Origin: Candidatus Nitricoxidireducens bremensis
GTDB lineage: Bacteria; Pseudomonadota; Gammaproteobacteria; Burkholderiales; Rhodocyclaceae
Length of the DNA stretch: 64,000 nt
Direction: 5' to 3'
Assembly (NCBI GenBank): GCA_030247725.1
Contig: JAOTRT010000004.1
Span: 248,001-312,000 of the forward strand
Each line of letters begins with the position of its first letter. The first letter of the stretch is position 1. The position numbers and the translations under genes are program-made. Below, piece after piece: positions 48,109-55,927 of the stretch. The notes beneath the pieces were generated by a model. That model was not told the DNA's origin, searched no databases, and saw only the letters and a program-made list of their open reading frames with translations.

Positions 48109-48795
48109 ATGGCGTCCATGATCAAGGCCATCCTCTTCGACGCTTACGGCACCCTGTTCGACGTCCATTCCGTCGGGCTCATGGCCGAGCAGCTTTTCCC
48201 CGGCAAGGGCGCGGAGATTTCGGCCCTCTGGCGCGCCAAGCAGATCGAGTACAGCCACCTGCGCACCCTCTCCGGCCGCTACAAGAACTTCTGGGACCTG
48301 ACCCGGGACGCCCTGGACCACACCCTCGCCCGCCTGGCCCTGCAGCCCACGGCCGAACAGGCCGAGAAACTCATGAGCCAGTACGCCTGCCTCACGGCCT
48401 TCCCCGAGAACCTGGGCGCCTTGAAGGCCCTCAAGAAGCTCGGCTTGCCCCTGGGCATCCTTTCCAACGGCACGCCCCGGATGCTGGATATCGCCATCAA
48501 GAGCGCCGGCATGGCCGGCCTCTTCGACCATGTGCTTTCCGTCGAGGCCGTGGGCCAGTACAAGACGGCGCCCGCCGCCTACCAACTGGGCCCCGACGCC
48601 CTGGGCCTGCCCGCGAAGCAAATCCTTTTCGTCTCGTCGAACGGCTGGGATGCCGCCGGCGCGACCTGGTTCGGCTATACCAGCTACTGGATCAACCGCG
48701 GCGGCCACCCCGTCGAGCACCTCGACGTCCAGCCCACGGCGACCGGCCGGCTGCTGACCGACGTTGCCGAATTCGTCAAATCAAATCTCAAGTAA
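48109..48795 (+). CDS. HAD-superfamily haloacid dehalogenase type II-like hydrolase
   Basis: A 228-residue HAD hydrolase of the L-2-haloacid dehalogenase group. The nucleophile is Asp11 in LFDAYGTLFDVHS; LSNGTPRMLDIA provides the Ser/Asn of motif II, YKTAPAAYQL the motif III Lys, and FVSSNGWDAAGATWFGY the motif IV residues. The type II fold predicts hydrolysis of 2-haloacids, but homologues often have other substrates. A second ATG at 48118 (MIKAILFDAYG) is the more usual start. Only 10 bases separate it from aceB, so it is probably co-transcribed and may supply or clear C2 acids. Confidence 0.88.
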   Translation: MASMIKAILFDAYGTLFDVHSVGLMAEQLFPGKGAEISALWRAKQIEYSHLRTLSGRYKNFWDLTRDALDHTLARLALQPTAEQAEKLMSQYACLTAFPENLGALKALKKLGLPLGILSNGTPRMLDIAIKSAGMAGLFDHVLSVEAVGQYKTAPAAYQLGPDALGLPAKQILFVSSNGWDAAGATWFGYTSYWINRGGHPVEHLDVQPTATGRLLTDVAEFVKSNLK

Positions 48796-48805
48796 AGGAG
48801 TGACC

Positions 48806-50404
48806 ATGAGCCTCAACCTGCCCCAGGGCATGCAGATCAGCGCCCCGATCAAGCCCGGCTACGAATCCATCCTCACCCAGGACGCCCTCGAACTGGTCGC
48901 CAAGCTGCATCGCGCCTTCGAAGGCCGCCGCCAGGAGCTACTGAAGAAGCGCATCGAACGCCAGGCCCGCATCGACGCCGGCGAGATGCCCGACTTCCTG
49001 CCCGAGACCAAGCACGTCCGCGACGGCGACTGGAAGATCGCGCCGCTGCCCAAGGCCCTGGAGAACCGCCGCGTCGAGATCACCGGCCCCGTCGAGGCCA
49101 AGATGATCATCAACGCCTTCAACTCCGGCGCCGATTCCTACATGACCGACTTCGAGGACTCCAACAGCCCGAAGTGGGACAACCAGATCCAGGGCCAGAT
49201 CAACCTCTACAAGGCCATCCGCCGCGAGCTTTCCTTCAAGAACGAAGCCGGCAAGGAATACAAGCTCAACGACAAGATCGCCACCCTGCAGATCCGCCCC
49301 CGCGGCTGGCACCTGGACGAGAAGCACGTCACGGTGGACGGCCAGCGCGTCTCCGGCGGCATCTTCGACTTCGCCCTGGTGTTCTTCCACAACGCCAAGG
49401 AGCAGGTGGCCCGCGGCGCCGGCCCCTTCTACTACCTGCCCAAGATGGAAAGCCACCTGGAAGCCCGCCTGTGGAACGACATTTTCTGCATGGCCCAGGA
49501 CCATATCGGCATGGCCCGCGGCACCATCAAGGCCACCGTGCTGGTGGAGACCATCCTCGCCACCTTCGAGATGGAAGAAATCCTCTTTGAGCTGCGCGAG
49601 CACAGCGCCGGCCTCAACGCCGGCCGCTGGGACTACATCTTCTCCTGCATCAAGAAGTTCAAGAAGAACCAGGATTTCTGCCTGGCCCAGCGCGGCGCCA
49701 TCACCATGGAAGTGCCCTTCATGCGCAGCTACGCCCTGGCCCTGGTGCAGGCCTGCCACAAGCGCGGCGCCCCCGCCATGGGCGGCATGAGCGCACTGAT
49801 CCCGATCAAGGGCGATCCGGTCGCCAACGAGAAGGCCCTCGCCGGCATCCGCCACGACAAGACCCGCGACGCCAACGACGGCTTCGACGGCGGCTGGGTG
49901 GCCCACCCGGGCCTGGTCTCCATCGCCGCCGAGGAATTCCAGAAGGTGCTCGGCGACCGTCCCAACCAGTGGGAAAAGCAGGTCAGCGGCAGCTTCGGCC
50001 CCAAGGACTGGCTCAACTTCCAGCCCGAGACCCCCATCACCGAAGCCGGTCTGCGCAACAACATCAACGTCGGCATCCACTACCTGGGCTCCTGGCTCGG
50101 CGGCAACGGCTGCGTGCCCATCCACAACCTGATGGAAGACGCCGCCACCGCCGAGATCAGCCGCTCCCAGGTGTGGCAGTGGGTGGTCAGCCCCAAGGGC
50201 AAGCTGGACGATGGCCGCAAGGTCACCGTGGAGATGGTGCGCCCGATGATCGCCGAGGAACTGGCCAAGGTGAAGGCCACCGTCACCGCCCAGGGCGAGG
50301 ACACCGCCACCTACGACCAGGCCGCCGTGATCTTCGACAAGATGTCGCTGACGCCCGAGTACCCGGAGTTCCTGACCCTGCCGCTGTACGAGGCGATGGA
50401 GTAA
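48806..50404 (+). CDS. aceB: Malate synthase A
   Basis: A 532-residue malate synthase A that condenses glyoxylate with acetyl-CoA to malate. The regions DSYMTDFEDSNSPKWDNQIQ, PKMESHLEARLWNDIF and EDAATAEISRSQVWQW (with the catalytic Asp) are intact, and the length matches the A isoform. AAAGGAG precedes the ATG. It completes the glyoxylate shunt with aceA (3.5 kb upstream), aceK and icd. No copy of the aceA palindrome was seen upstream. Confidence 0.97.
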   Translation: MSLNLPQGMQISAPIKPGYESILTQDALELVAKLHRAFEGRRQELLKKRIERQARIDAGEMPDFLPETKHVRDGDWKIAPLPKALENRRVEITGPVEAKMIINAFNSGADSYMTDFEDSNSPKWDNQIQGQINLYKAIRRELSFKNEAGKEYKLNDKIATLQIRPRGWHLDEKHVTVDGQRVSGGIFDFALVFFHNAKEQVARGAGPFYYLPKMESHLEARLWNDIFCMAQDHIGMARGTIKATVLVETILATFEMEEILFELREHSAGLNAGRWDYIFSCIKKFKKNQDFCLAQRGAITMEVPFMRSYALALVQACHKRGAPAMGGMSALIPIKGDPVANEKALAGIRHDKTRDANDGFDGGWVAHPGLVSIAAEEFQKVLGDRPNQWEKQVSGSFGPKDWLNFQPETPITEAGLRNNINVGIHYLGSWLGGNGCVPIHNLMEDAATAEISRSQVWQWVVSPKGKLDDGRKVTVEMVRPMIAEELAKVKATVTAQGEDTATYDQAAVIFDKMSLTPEYPEFLTLPLYEAME

Positions 50405-50454
50405 TCACCCGACCGCTGCCGCCCGCCGGGCCACCGGCGGCGGCGCGGCAAGGG

Positions 50455-50491
50455 AACGGCGCACCGGGACACCTGTGCGCCGTTGTTTCTT
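50455..50491 (+). terminator. Probable terminator of aceB
   Basis: A 10-bp stem AACGGCGCAC / GTGCGCCGTT with a 10-base loop, followed by GTTTCTT. Confidence 0.75.
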
Positions 50492-50503
50492 GGAGGACGG
50501 ACC

Positions 50504-50854
50504 ATGCTGAAAGCCATCACGCTCCTGCTGCTGTTCCAGCTCGCCGGCGAGGCCATTGCCCTCTACTTCGCCCTGCCCGTCCCCGGTCCGGTGATCGGCA
50601 TGGGCCTGCTGTTCGCCGCCCTCGCCCTCAAGGGCGGCCCCTCGGCCGACCTGCGCGGCACGGCGCAGAACCTGCTGCAGCATCTCTCGCTGCTCTTCGT
50701 GCCGGCCGGCGTCGGCGTCATGCTGCATCTGCGGCGCATGGCCGACGAATGGCTGCCCATCGTCGTGGCCCTGGTGCTCAGCACCTTCCTCGCCATCGCC
50801 GTCACGGCCCTGGTGCTGCGCCTGCTACACGTGCATGAGGAGGAGCAGGCATGA
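50504..50854 (+). CDS. lrgA: CidA/LrgA family holin-like protein
   Basis: A 116-residue membrane protein with four helices. PVPGPVIGMGLLFAALAL and LSLLFVPAGVGVMLH are the CidA/LrgA signatures. The family is holin-like or transports small organic acids such as pyruvate; together with LrgB it forms a membrane complex. Given the adjacent glyoxylate genes, C2-C3 acid transport fits, which is inference. TGGAGGAC precedes the ATG at 50504. Confidence 0.88.
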   Translation: MLKAITLLLLFQLAGEAIALYFALPVPGPVIGMGLLFAALALKGGPSADLRGTAQNLLQHLSLLFVPAGVGVMLHLRRMADEWLPIVVALVLSTFLAIAVTALVLRLLHVHEEEQA

Positions 50855-51591
50855 ACGCCCACGGCCAAAGCCTCAGCGAAATCTGGGTCTACCTCGCCGC
50901 CTCGCCCCTGCTGGGCCTCACGCTCACGCTGCTGGCCTACCAGGCCGCCGTGTGGGTGAACAAGCGCTGCGGCGGCCATCCCCTCGCCAACCCGGTGCTC
51001 ATCGCCGTGGCCGCCCTCGTGGCCCTGCTGACCCTCACCGGCACGCCCTACCGCACCTACTTCGACGGCGCCCAGTTCGTACACTTCCTGCTGGGCCCCG
51101 CCACCGTGGCGCTGGCCATCCCCCTCTACGCCCAACTCGACCGCCTCAAGCGCATGGCCGGCCCCCTGCTGGCCGCCCTGCTGGCCGGCTCCGTCACCGC
51201 CGCCCTCTCCGCCGTGCTGATCGGCAAGGCCCTGGGCGCCAGCGACGCAACGCTCTACTCCCTGGCCCCCAAATCCGTCACCACGCCTATCGCCATGGGC
51301 ATCGCCGAACGCCTCGGCGGCCTGCCTTCGCTGACGGCGGTGCTGGTGATCCTGACGGGCATCCTCGGCGCCGTGGGCGCCCAGGGGCTCTACAGCCTGA
51401 TGAAATGCCGCGACGCCGCCGTGCAGGGCTTCGCCATGGGCGTCGCCTCCCACGGCATCGGCACCGCCCGCGCCTTCCAGCTCGGCGAACAGAACGGCGC
51501 CTTCGCGGCACTGGCAATGGGGCTCAACGGCTTGCTCACGGCAGCGCTGCTACCGGTGGTGTTGCCGCCGCTGATGCGGTGGCTGGGGTAA
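50851..51591 (+). CDS. lrgB: LrgB family membrane protein
   Basis: A 246-residue integral membrane protein. KALGASDATLYSLAPKSVTT and IAMGIAERLGGLPSLTA are LrgB/YohK hallmarks, as is GVASHGIGTARAFQLGEQNG. It overlaps lrgA by four bases. It is the partner of LrgA in organic-acid export or autolysis control. No terminator is evident after it, so some transcript could run into the restriction operon. Confidence 0.9.
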   Translation: MNAHGQSLSEIWVYLAASPLLGLTLTLLAYQAAVWVNKRCGGHPLANPVLIAVAALVALLTLTGTPYRTYFDGAQFVHFLLGPATVALAIPLYAQLDRLKRMAGPLLAALLAGSVTAALSAVLIGKALGASDATLYSLAPKSVTTPIAMGIAERLGGLPSLTAVLVILTGILGAVGAQGLYSLMKCRDAAVQGFAMGVASHGIGTARAFQLGEQNGAFAALAMGLNGLLTAALLPVVLPPLMRWLG

Positions 51592-51597
51592 AGAAAA

Positions 51598-51618
51598 TAT
51601 GTCGAGCTCCTCGACATA
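51598..51618. promoter_or_regulatory. Inverted repeat TATGTCGA / TCGACATA upstream of the restriction operon
   Basis: A perfect 8-bp inverted repeat with the 5-bp spacer GCTCC, seven bases after the lrgB stop. Its right half TCGACATA recurs exactly 40 bp downstream (51651-51658). Confidence 0.55.
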
Positions 51619-51628
51619 CCCTCCGGAC

Positions 51629-51658
51629 TTGTCGAAAACGATCCAAAAAATCGACATA
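51629..51658. promoter_or_regulatory. Second, wider pair of the same half-sites
   Basis: TTGTCGA (51629-51635) faces TCGACATA (51651-51658) across 15 bp. With the upstream repeat it makes four GTCGA/TCGAC half-sites in 61 bp, which suggests a cooperative binding region. Confidence 0.45.
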
Positions 51659-51742
51659 GCCTTCGGTCCCAAGCGCCCTCCCCTACTACCGCCATGCACG
51701 CACGGGAACCCAGGCAGCCTTCAAAGCCCCGCGAAAACAACA

Positions 51743-51760
51743 GCACCATAAAAATGGTGC
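51743..51760. promoter_or_regulatory. Operator-like palindrome 1, GCACCAT-N4-ATGGTGC
   Basis: Perfect 7-bp arms with spacer AAAA, centred at 51751.5, nine bases upstream of the -35 of the putative operon promoter. The same seven-base arms and N4 spacing recur at 51803-51820, exactly 60 bp further on. Confidence 0.7.
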
Positions 51761-51769
51761 ACAAATACG

Positions 51770-51798
51770 TTGACGATCAGAAATATCGAAAGTAACAT
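51770..51798 (+). promoter_or_regulatory. Putative promoter of the type I restriction operon
   Basis: TTGACG (51770-51775), a 17-bp spacer and TAACAT (51793-51798). Transcription would begin near 51805, about 20 bases before the first ATG, inside palindrome 2. No Shine-Dalgarno sequence precedes that ATG. Confidence 0.6.
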
Positions 51799-51827
51799 TC
51801 ATGCACCATCGCAATGGTGCATGAATG
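51796..51827. promoter_or_regulatory. Operator-like palindrome 2 covering the -10 edge and the start codon
   Basis: The perfect 14-bp arms CATTCATGCACCAT and ATGGTGCATGAATG flank CGCA. It includes the GCACCAT-N4-ATGGTGC core of palindrome 1 and its right arm ends with the ATG (51825) of the first gene. It could act as a DNA operator or, as RNA, fold into a hairpin that hides the start codon. Confidence 0.75.
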
Positions 51828-52406
51828 AATACCCTGCTTACAAACTACGTCGAGATCCAAGGTGGCCACCCCTTCCGCGGCAGCATTCCTGCCGACCCGG
51901 AGGGAAATGCCTACGCCCTGCAGATCCGCGACGCCAGCCCTGAAGGCGTCGCCAACTGGGGTGCGCTCACACGCACCTCGCTCGACGGCTACAAGAACAT
52001 CGTCTGGCTGCGTCCGGGCGACATCGTCTTTGCCGCGCGTGGCCAGAACAACTACGCCCTGTGCCTCGACGAGGTTCCCGTCCCCACCGTCTGTTCCCAA
52101 TATTTCTTCCTGCTGCGGGTCAAATCGCCGGCATTGCTGCCCGGCTTTCTCGCCTGGCAGATGAACCGGCAGCCCGCCCAGCGCTACTTCGCCAAGCACG
52201 CCGAAGGCTCGGACCAGATCGGCATCCGCCGGGGCATCCTGGAAGCGCTGCCCATTACGGTGCCCACCATCGAACAGCAGCGACGCATCGCCGCCCTCGA
52301 CAAGGCCGCCCACGAAGAACGCAGGGCGCTGCAAGCATTGATCCGCAACCGCGAACTCCAGCTCGATGCGCTGGCCTTCGATCTGCTCAACCAATCCATC
52401 CGCTGA
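51825..52406 (+). CDS. Half-length HsdS-like specificity protein (single target-recognition domain)
   Basis: A 193-residue protein with one type I target-recognition domain (1-150; YVEIQGGHPFRGSI, then LRPGDIVFAARGQNNYAL, with GIRRGILEALPITVPTIEQQ at its end) and one C-terminal coiled coil (150-190). Full HsdS has two of each, so it could dimerise to read a symmetric site. A complete HsdS gene exists later in the same operon, making this an extra subunit or a regulator. The start codon lies within a perfect palindrome. It is followed 11 bases later by hsdM. Confidence 0.78.
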   Translation: MNTLLTNYVEIQGGHPFRGSIPADPEGNAYALQIRDASPEGVANWGALTRTSLDGYKNIVWLRPGDIVFAARGQNNYALCLDEVPVPTVCSQYFFLLRVKSPALLPGFLAWQMNRQPAQRYFAKHAEGSDQIGIRRGILEALPITVPTIEQQRRIAALDKAAHEERRALQALIRNRELQLDALAFDLLNQSIR

Positions 52407-52417
52407 CCGGACTCCCC

Positions 52418-53929
52418 ATGTCAAACGACCAAATCAACCAGGACGCCATCAACGCCGCCGTCTGGAACGCCTGCGACACCTTCCGCGGCACCGTGGACCC
52501 AAGCATCTACAAGGACTACGTCCTGACCATGCTCTTCCTCAAGTACATCTCCGACGTCTGGCAGGACCACTACGAGGGCTACCAGCAGGAGCACGGCGAC
52601 CACCCGGCATTGATCGAGGAACTGCTCAAGACCGAGCGCTTCGTCCTGCCCGCCGCCGCCAACTTCTACGCCCTTCACGAAGCCCGCCACCAGCCCGGCA
52701 ACGGCGAACGCATCGACAAGGCCCTGCACGCCATCGAGGAAGCCAACATCGCCAAGCTGCGCGACGTCTTCCAGGACATCAGCTTCAACGCCAGCAAGCT
52801 CGGCGACGAAGCCCAGAAGAACGACATCCTGCGCCACCTGCTGGAAGACTTCGCCAAGCCCGAACTCGACCTGCGCCCCAGCCGCATCGGCGCCCTCGAC
52901 GTCATCGGCAACGCCTACGAATTCCTCATCAAGAACTTCGCCTCCACCAGCGGCAAGAAGGCCGGCGAGTTCTACACCCCGCCCGAAGTCTCGCGCCTCA
53001 TGGCGCGGCTGATGGCCCCGCAAGAAGGCGATGAAATCTGCGATCCCACCTGCGGCTCAGGCTCCCTGCTCATGAAATGCGGCCAACTCATTCGCGCCCA
53101 AGGTGGTGGCCGCAAGTACGCCCTCTACGGCCAGGAAGCCATCGGCAGCACCTGGGCGCTGGCCAAGATGAACATGTTCCTCCACGGCGAGGACAACCAC
53201 ATCATCGAATGGGGCGACACCCTGCGCAACCCCAAGCTGCTCGATAAATCCGGCCTGCTCAAGCACTTCGATATCGTCGTCGCCAATCCGCCCTTCTCCC
53301 TCGAGAAATGGGGCCAGGAAGGCGCCGAGGCCGACAAGCACAAGCGCTTCCGCCGCGGCGTCCCGCCGCGCACCAAGGGCGACTACGCCTTCATCCTGCA
53401 CATGATCGAAGTCATGAAGCCCGGCAGCGGCCGCATGGCCGTCGTCGTGCCCCACGGCGTGCTGTTCCGCGGCGCCGCCGAAGGCAAGATCCGCCAGAAG
53501 CTCATCGACGAGAACCTGCTCGACGTCGTCATCGGCCTGCCGGAAAAGCTCTTCTACGGCACCGGCATTCCCGCCGCCATCCTCGTCTTCCGCAAAAAGA
53601 AGACCGACGACAAGGTGCTGTTCATCGACGCCAGCCGCGAATACCAGGACGGCAAGAACCAGAACCTGCTGCGCGAACAGGACATCGAGAAAATCCTCGC
53701 CACCTGCGCCGCCCGCGCCGACGTGGAGAAATACGCCCACCTCGCCAGCCGCGCGGAAATCGCCGAGAACGACTACAACCTCAACATCCCCCGCTACGTA
53801 GACACCTTCGAGGAAGAAGAGGAAATCGACCTCATGGTCGTGCGCGCCGAGCGTGAAAAGCTCAAGGCCGAACTGGCGGTGCTGGAAGAGCGCATGGCCG
53901 AGTATCTGAAGGAGTTGGGCTATGAATGA
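52418..53929 (+). CDS. hsdM: Type I restriction-modification N6-adenine methyltransferase HsdM
   Basis: A 503-residue methylase subunit. The helical N-terminal domain (1-150) is followed by AGEFYTPPEVSRLM (about 187), AdoMet motif I DPTCGSGSLLM (about 209) and catalytic motif IV NPPF (about 290). It methylates adenines in the sequence chosen by the S subunit and is also part of the restriction complex. The start at 52418 was chosen by homology (MSNDQINQDAINAAVWNACD). It overlaps the Bro-N gene by eight bases. Confidence 0.95.
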   Translation: MSNDQINQDAINAAVWNACDTFRGTVDPSIYKDYVLTMLFLKYISDVWQDHYEGYQQEHGDHPALIEELLKTERFVLPAAANFYALHEARHQPGNGERIDKALHAIEEANIAKLRDVFQDISFNASKLGDEAQKNDILRHLLEDFAKPELDLRPSRIGALDVIGNAYEFLIKNFASTSGKKAGEFYTPPEVSRLMARLMAPQEGDEICDPTCGSGSLLMKCGQLIRAQGGGRKYALYGQEAIGSTWALAKMNMFLHGEDNHIIEWGDTLRNPKLLDKSGLLKHFDIVVANPPFSLEKWGQEGAEADKHKRFRRGVPPRTKGDYAFILHMIEVMKPGSGRMAVVVPHGVLFRGAAEGKIRQKLIDENLLDVVIGLPEKLFYGTGIPAAILVFRKKKTDDKVLFIDASREYQDGKNQNLLREQDIEKILATCAARADVEKYAHLASRAEIAENDYNLNIPRYVDTFEEEEEIDLMVVRAEREKLKAELAVLEERMAEYLKELGYE

Positions 53930-54839
53930 GCGGATGAAAGACAGCGAGGCGGAATCGCATGTTGCGGTATTCCAGGAACAGTCCATCCGCCGAACCTGGC
54001 ATCGGAACCAATGGTGGTTTTCGGTCGTCGATGTCTGCGCCGTACTGACGGAAAGCGCAGACGCGGGAGCGTACTGGCGCAAACTCAAGCAGCGACTGGG
54101 CGCAGAGGGAAGTGAAGTCGTGACATTTTGTCACGGGTTGAAATTGCCCGCTCCCGATGGCAAACAACGCCAAACCGACTGCGCTGACACGGAAGGCCTG
54201 CTGCGCATCATCCAGTCCATCCCTTCCCCCAAGGCCGAACCCTTCAAGCGTTGGCTGGCGAAAGTAGGCTACGAGCGCATCCAGGAAATCGAAGACCCCG
54301 AACTCGCCAGCGCCCGCGCCCGCGCGCTCTACGAAGCCAAGGGCTACCCCAAGGCCTGGATCGAAAAGCGCATGCGCTCCATCGCCGTGCGCGGCGAACT
54401 CACCGCCGAATGGCAGCAACGCGGCGTCCGGGAAGGCCGCGAATACAGCATCCTCACCGCCGAAATCGCCCGCGCCACCTTCGGCATGACGCCCGGCGCG
54501 CACAAGGCATTGAAAGGCCTCGCCGAGCGCAAGGCCAACGACAACCTGCGCGACCACATGACCGACCTGGAACTGATCTTCACCATGCTCGGCGAAGCCA
54601 GCACCACCGAGATCGCCCGCCGCAAGGACGCCCAGGGCCTCAAGAAGAACCAGATCGCCGCCAAGGAAGGCGGCACCATCGCCGGCGACGCCCGCAAGGC
54701 CCTGGAGGCCAAGACCGGCAAGCCGGTGGTGAGCGCCAGCAACCATCTGGCGCTGCCCGGCGCTCCCATGGACGGGACCACCGCCGTGCCGCCCACCCCA
54801 ACCAAGCCGGCGAAACGCAAGGGAGTCCGGAAGCCATGA
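53922..54839 (+). CDS. Bro-N domain (antirepressor-like) protein within the restriction operon
   Basis: A 305-residue protein. Residues 15-115 form a Bro-N domain (IRRTWHRNQWWFSVVDVCAV, then LTESADAGAYWRKLKQRL), the DNA-binding fold of phage antirepressors and baculovirus BRO proteins. The middle (120-260) holds a conserved helical domain (ALYEAKGYPKAWIEKRMRSI; EYSILTAEIARATFGM), and the tail is Pro/Lys-rich. It overlaps hsdM and rhuM, so it is made with the restriction enzyme. A role as regulator or anti-phage sensor is inferred from its position only. Confidence 0.8.
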   Translation: MNERMKDSEAESHVAVFQEQSIRRTWHRNQWWFSVVDVCAVLTESADAGAYWRKLKQRLGAEGSEVVTFCHGLKLPAPDGKQRQTDCADTEGLLRIIQSIPSPKAEPFKRWLAKVGYERIQEIEDPELASARARALYEAKGYPKAWIEKRMRSIAVRGELTAEWQQRGVREGREYSILTAEIARATFGMTPGAHKALKGLAERKANDNLRDHMTDLELIFTMLGEASTTEIARRKDAQGLKKNQIAAKEGGTIAGDARKALEAKTGKPVVSASNHLALPGAPMDGTTAVPPTPTKPAKRKGVRKP

Positions 54840-55927
54840 CCAAGCCGCCCAAACGCCCAACCGTTGCAAAAAATGCAACAGCTGCCCCGCTGGTCGGTAA
54901 CGAGCCAGACCGCGGCGAACTGGTCCTCTACACCGCCGAAGACGGCGGCGGCCAGTTTTTCCTGCGCGCCGAAGGGGGGACCGTCTGGCTGACCCAGTTG
55001 GAGCTAGCCGAACTGTTCCAAAGCTCCGTACCGAACATCAACATCCACATCAGAAACTTGCTGGCCGAAGGCGAGTTGTCGGCGGAGGCAACTATTAAGG
55101 AAAACTTAATAGTTCGATCAGAGGGCAAGCGCACCGTAAAACGACCCGTCAAGCTCTACAACCTCGACCTCATCCTCGCCGTCGGCTACCGCGTCCGCTC
55201 CCCGCGCGGCACCCAGTTCCGCCAGTGGGCTACCACCCACCTGAAGGAATACCTGGTCAAGGGCTTCGTCCTCGACGACGCCCGCCTCAAGGAACCCGGC
55301 GGCTGGGATTACTTCGACGAACTGCTGCAACGCATCCGGGAGATCCGGGCGTCGGAGAAGCGCTTCTACCAGAAGGTGCGCGAACTCTTCGCCCTCTCCC
55401 GCGACTACCGGGACGATACCGAAGCCACCGACGGCTTCTTCGCCGAGGTGCAGAACAAGCTGCTCTACGCCGTCACCGGCCACACCGCCGCCGAGATCGT
55501 CGTCGCCCGCGCCGACCCGAGCCGGCCCAACATGGCGCTGACCACCTGGAAGGCCGGCCGGGTGCGCAAGGCCGACGTCATCGTCGCCAAGAACTACCTG
55601 AATGCCGCAGAAGTGGATGAACTCAACCGCCTCGTCGGCATGTTCCTCGACTACGCCGAAGACAGGGCCAAGAAGCGCCAGGACATCGCCCTGGCCGATT
55701 GGCGCCAATACGCCGCCAACTTCCTCGCCTTCAACGAGCGCCCGCTGCTGCAAGGCGGCGGCAGCGTCAGCCGGGAAGACATGATCCGCGTCGCCCACGA
55801 GCGCTACGAAGCCTTCGACGCCAGGCGGCGCAGTGAGGAGGCGCTGCTGGCGGACGCGGAGGACATCAAGGAACTGGAGCGGATCGAGCAGGCGGTAAGC
55901 GGGAAGGGGGGCAAGGATGCTGCCTAA
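54836..55927 (+). CDS. rhuM: RhuM family protein
   Basis: A 363-residue RhuM homologue (named from a Salmonella pathogenicity-island gene). The RhuM core includes VWLTQLELAELFQSSVPNIN, KRPVKLYNLDLILAVGYRVR and GTQFRQWATTHLKEYLVKGF. The first block resembles a winged-helix DNA-binding module. RhuM genes are often found between hsdM and hsdS in type I systems, but no function is established. It overlaps the Bro-N gene (four bases) and hsdS (11 bases). Its C-terminus is highly charged. Confidence 0.88.
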   Translation: MTKPPKRPTVAKNATAAPLVGNEPDRGELVLYTAEDGGGQFFLRAEGGTVWLTQLELAELFQSSVPNINIHIRNLLAEGELSAEATIKENLIVRSEGKRTVKRPVKLYNLDLILAVGYRVRSPRGTQFRQWATTHLKEYLVKGFVLDDARLKEPGGWDYFDELLQRIREIRASEKRFYQKVRELFALSRDYRDDTEATDGFFAEVQNKLLYAVTGHTAAEIVVARADPSRPNMALTTWKAGRVRKADVIVAKNYLNAAEVDELNRLVGMFLDYAEDRAKKRQDIALADWRQYAANFLAFNERPLLQGGGSVSREDMIRVAHERYEAFDARRRSEEALLADAEDIKELERIEQAVSGKGGKDAA

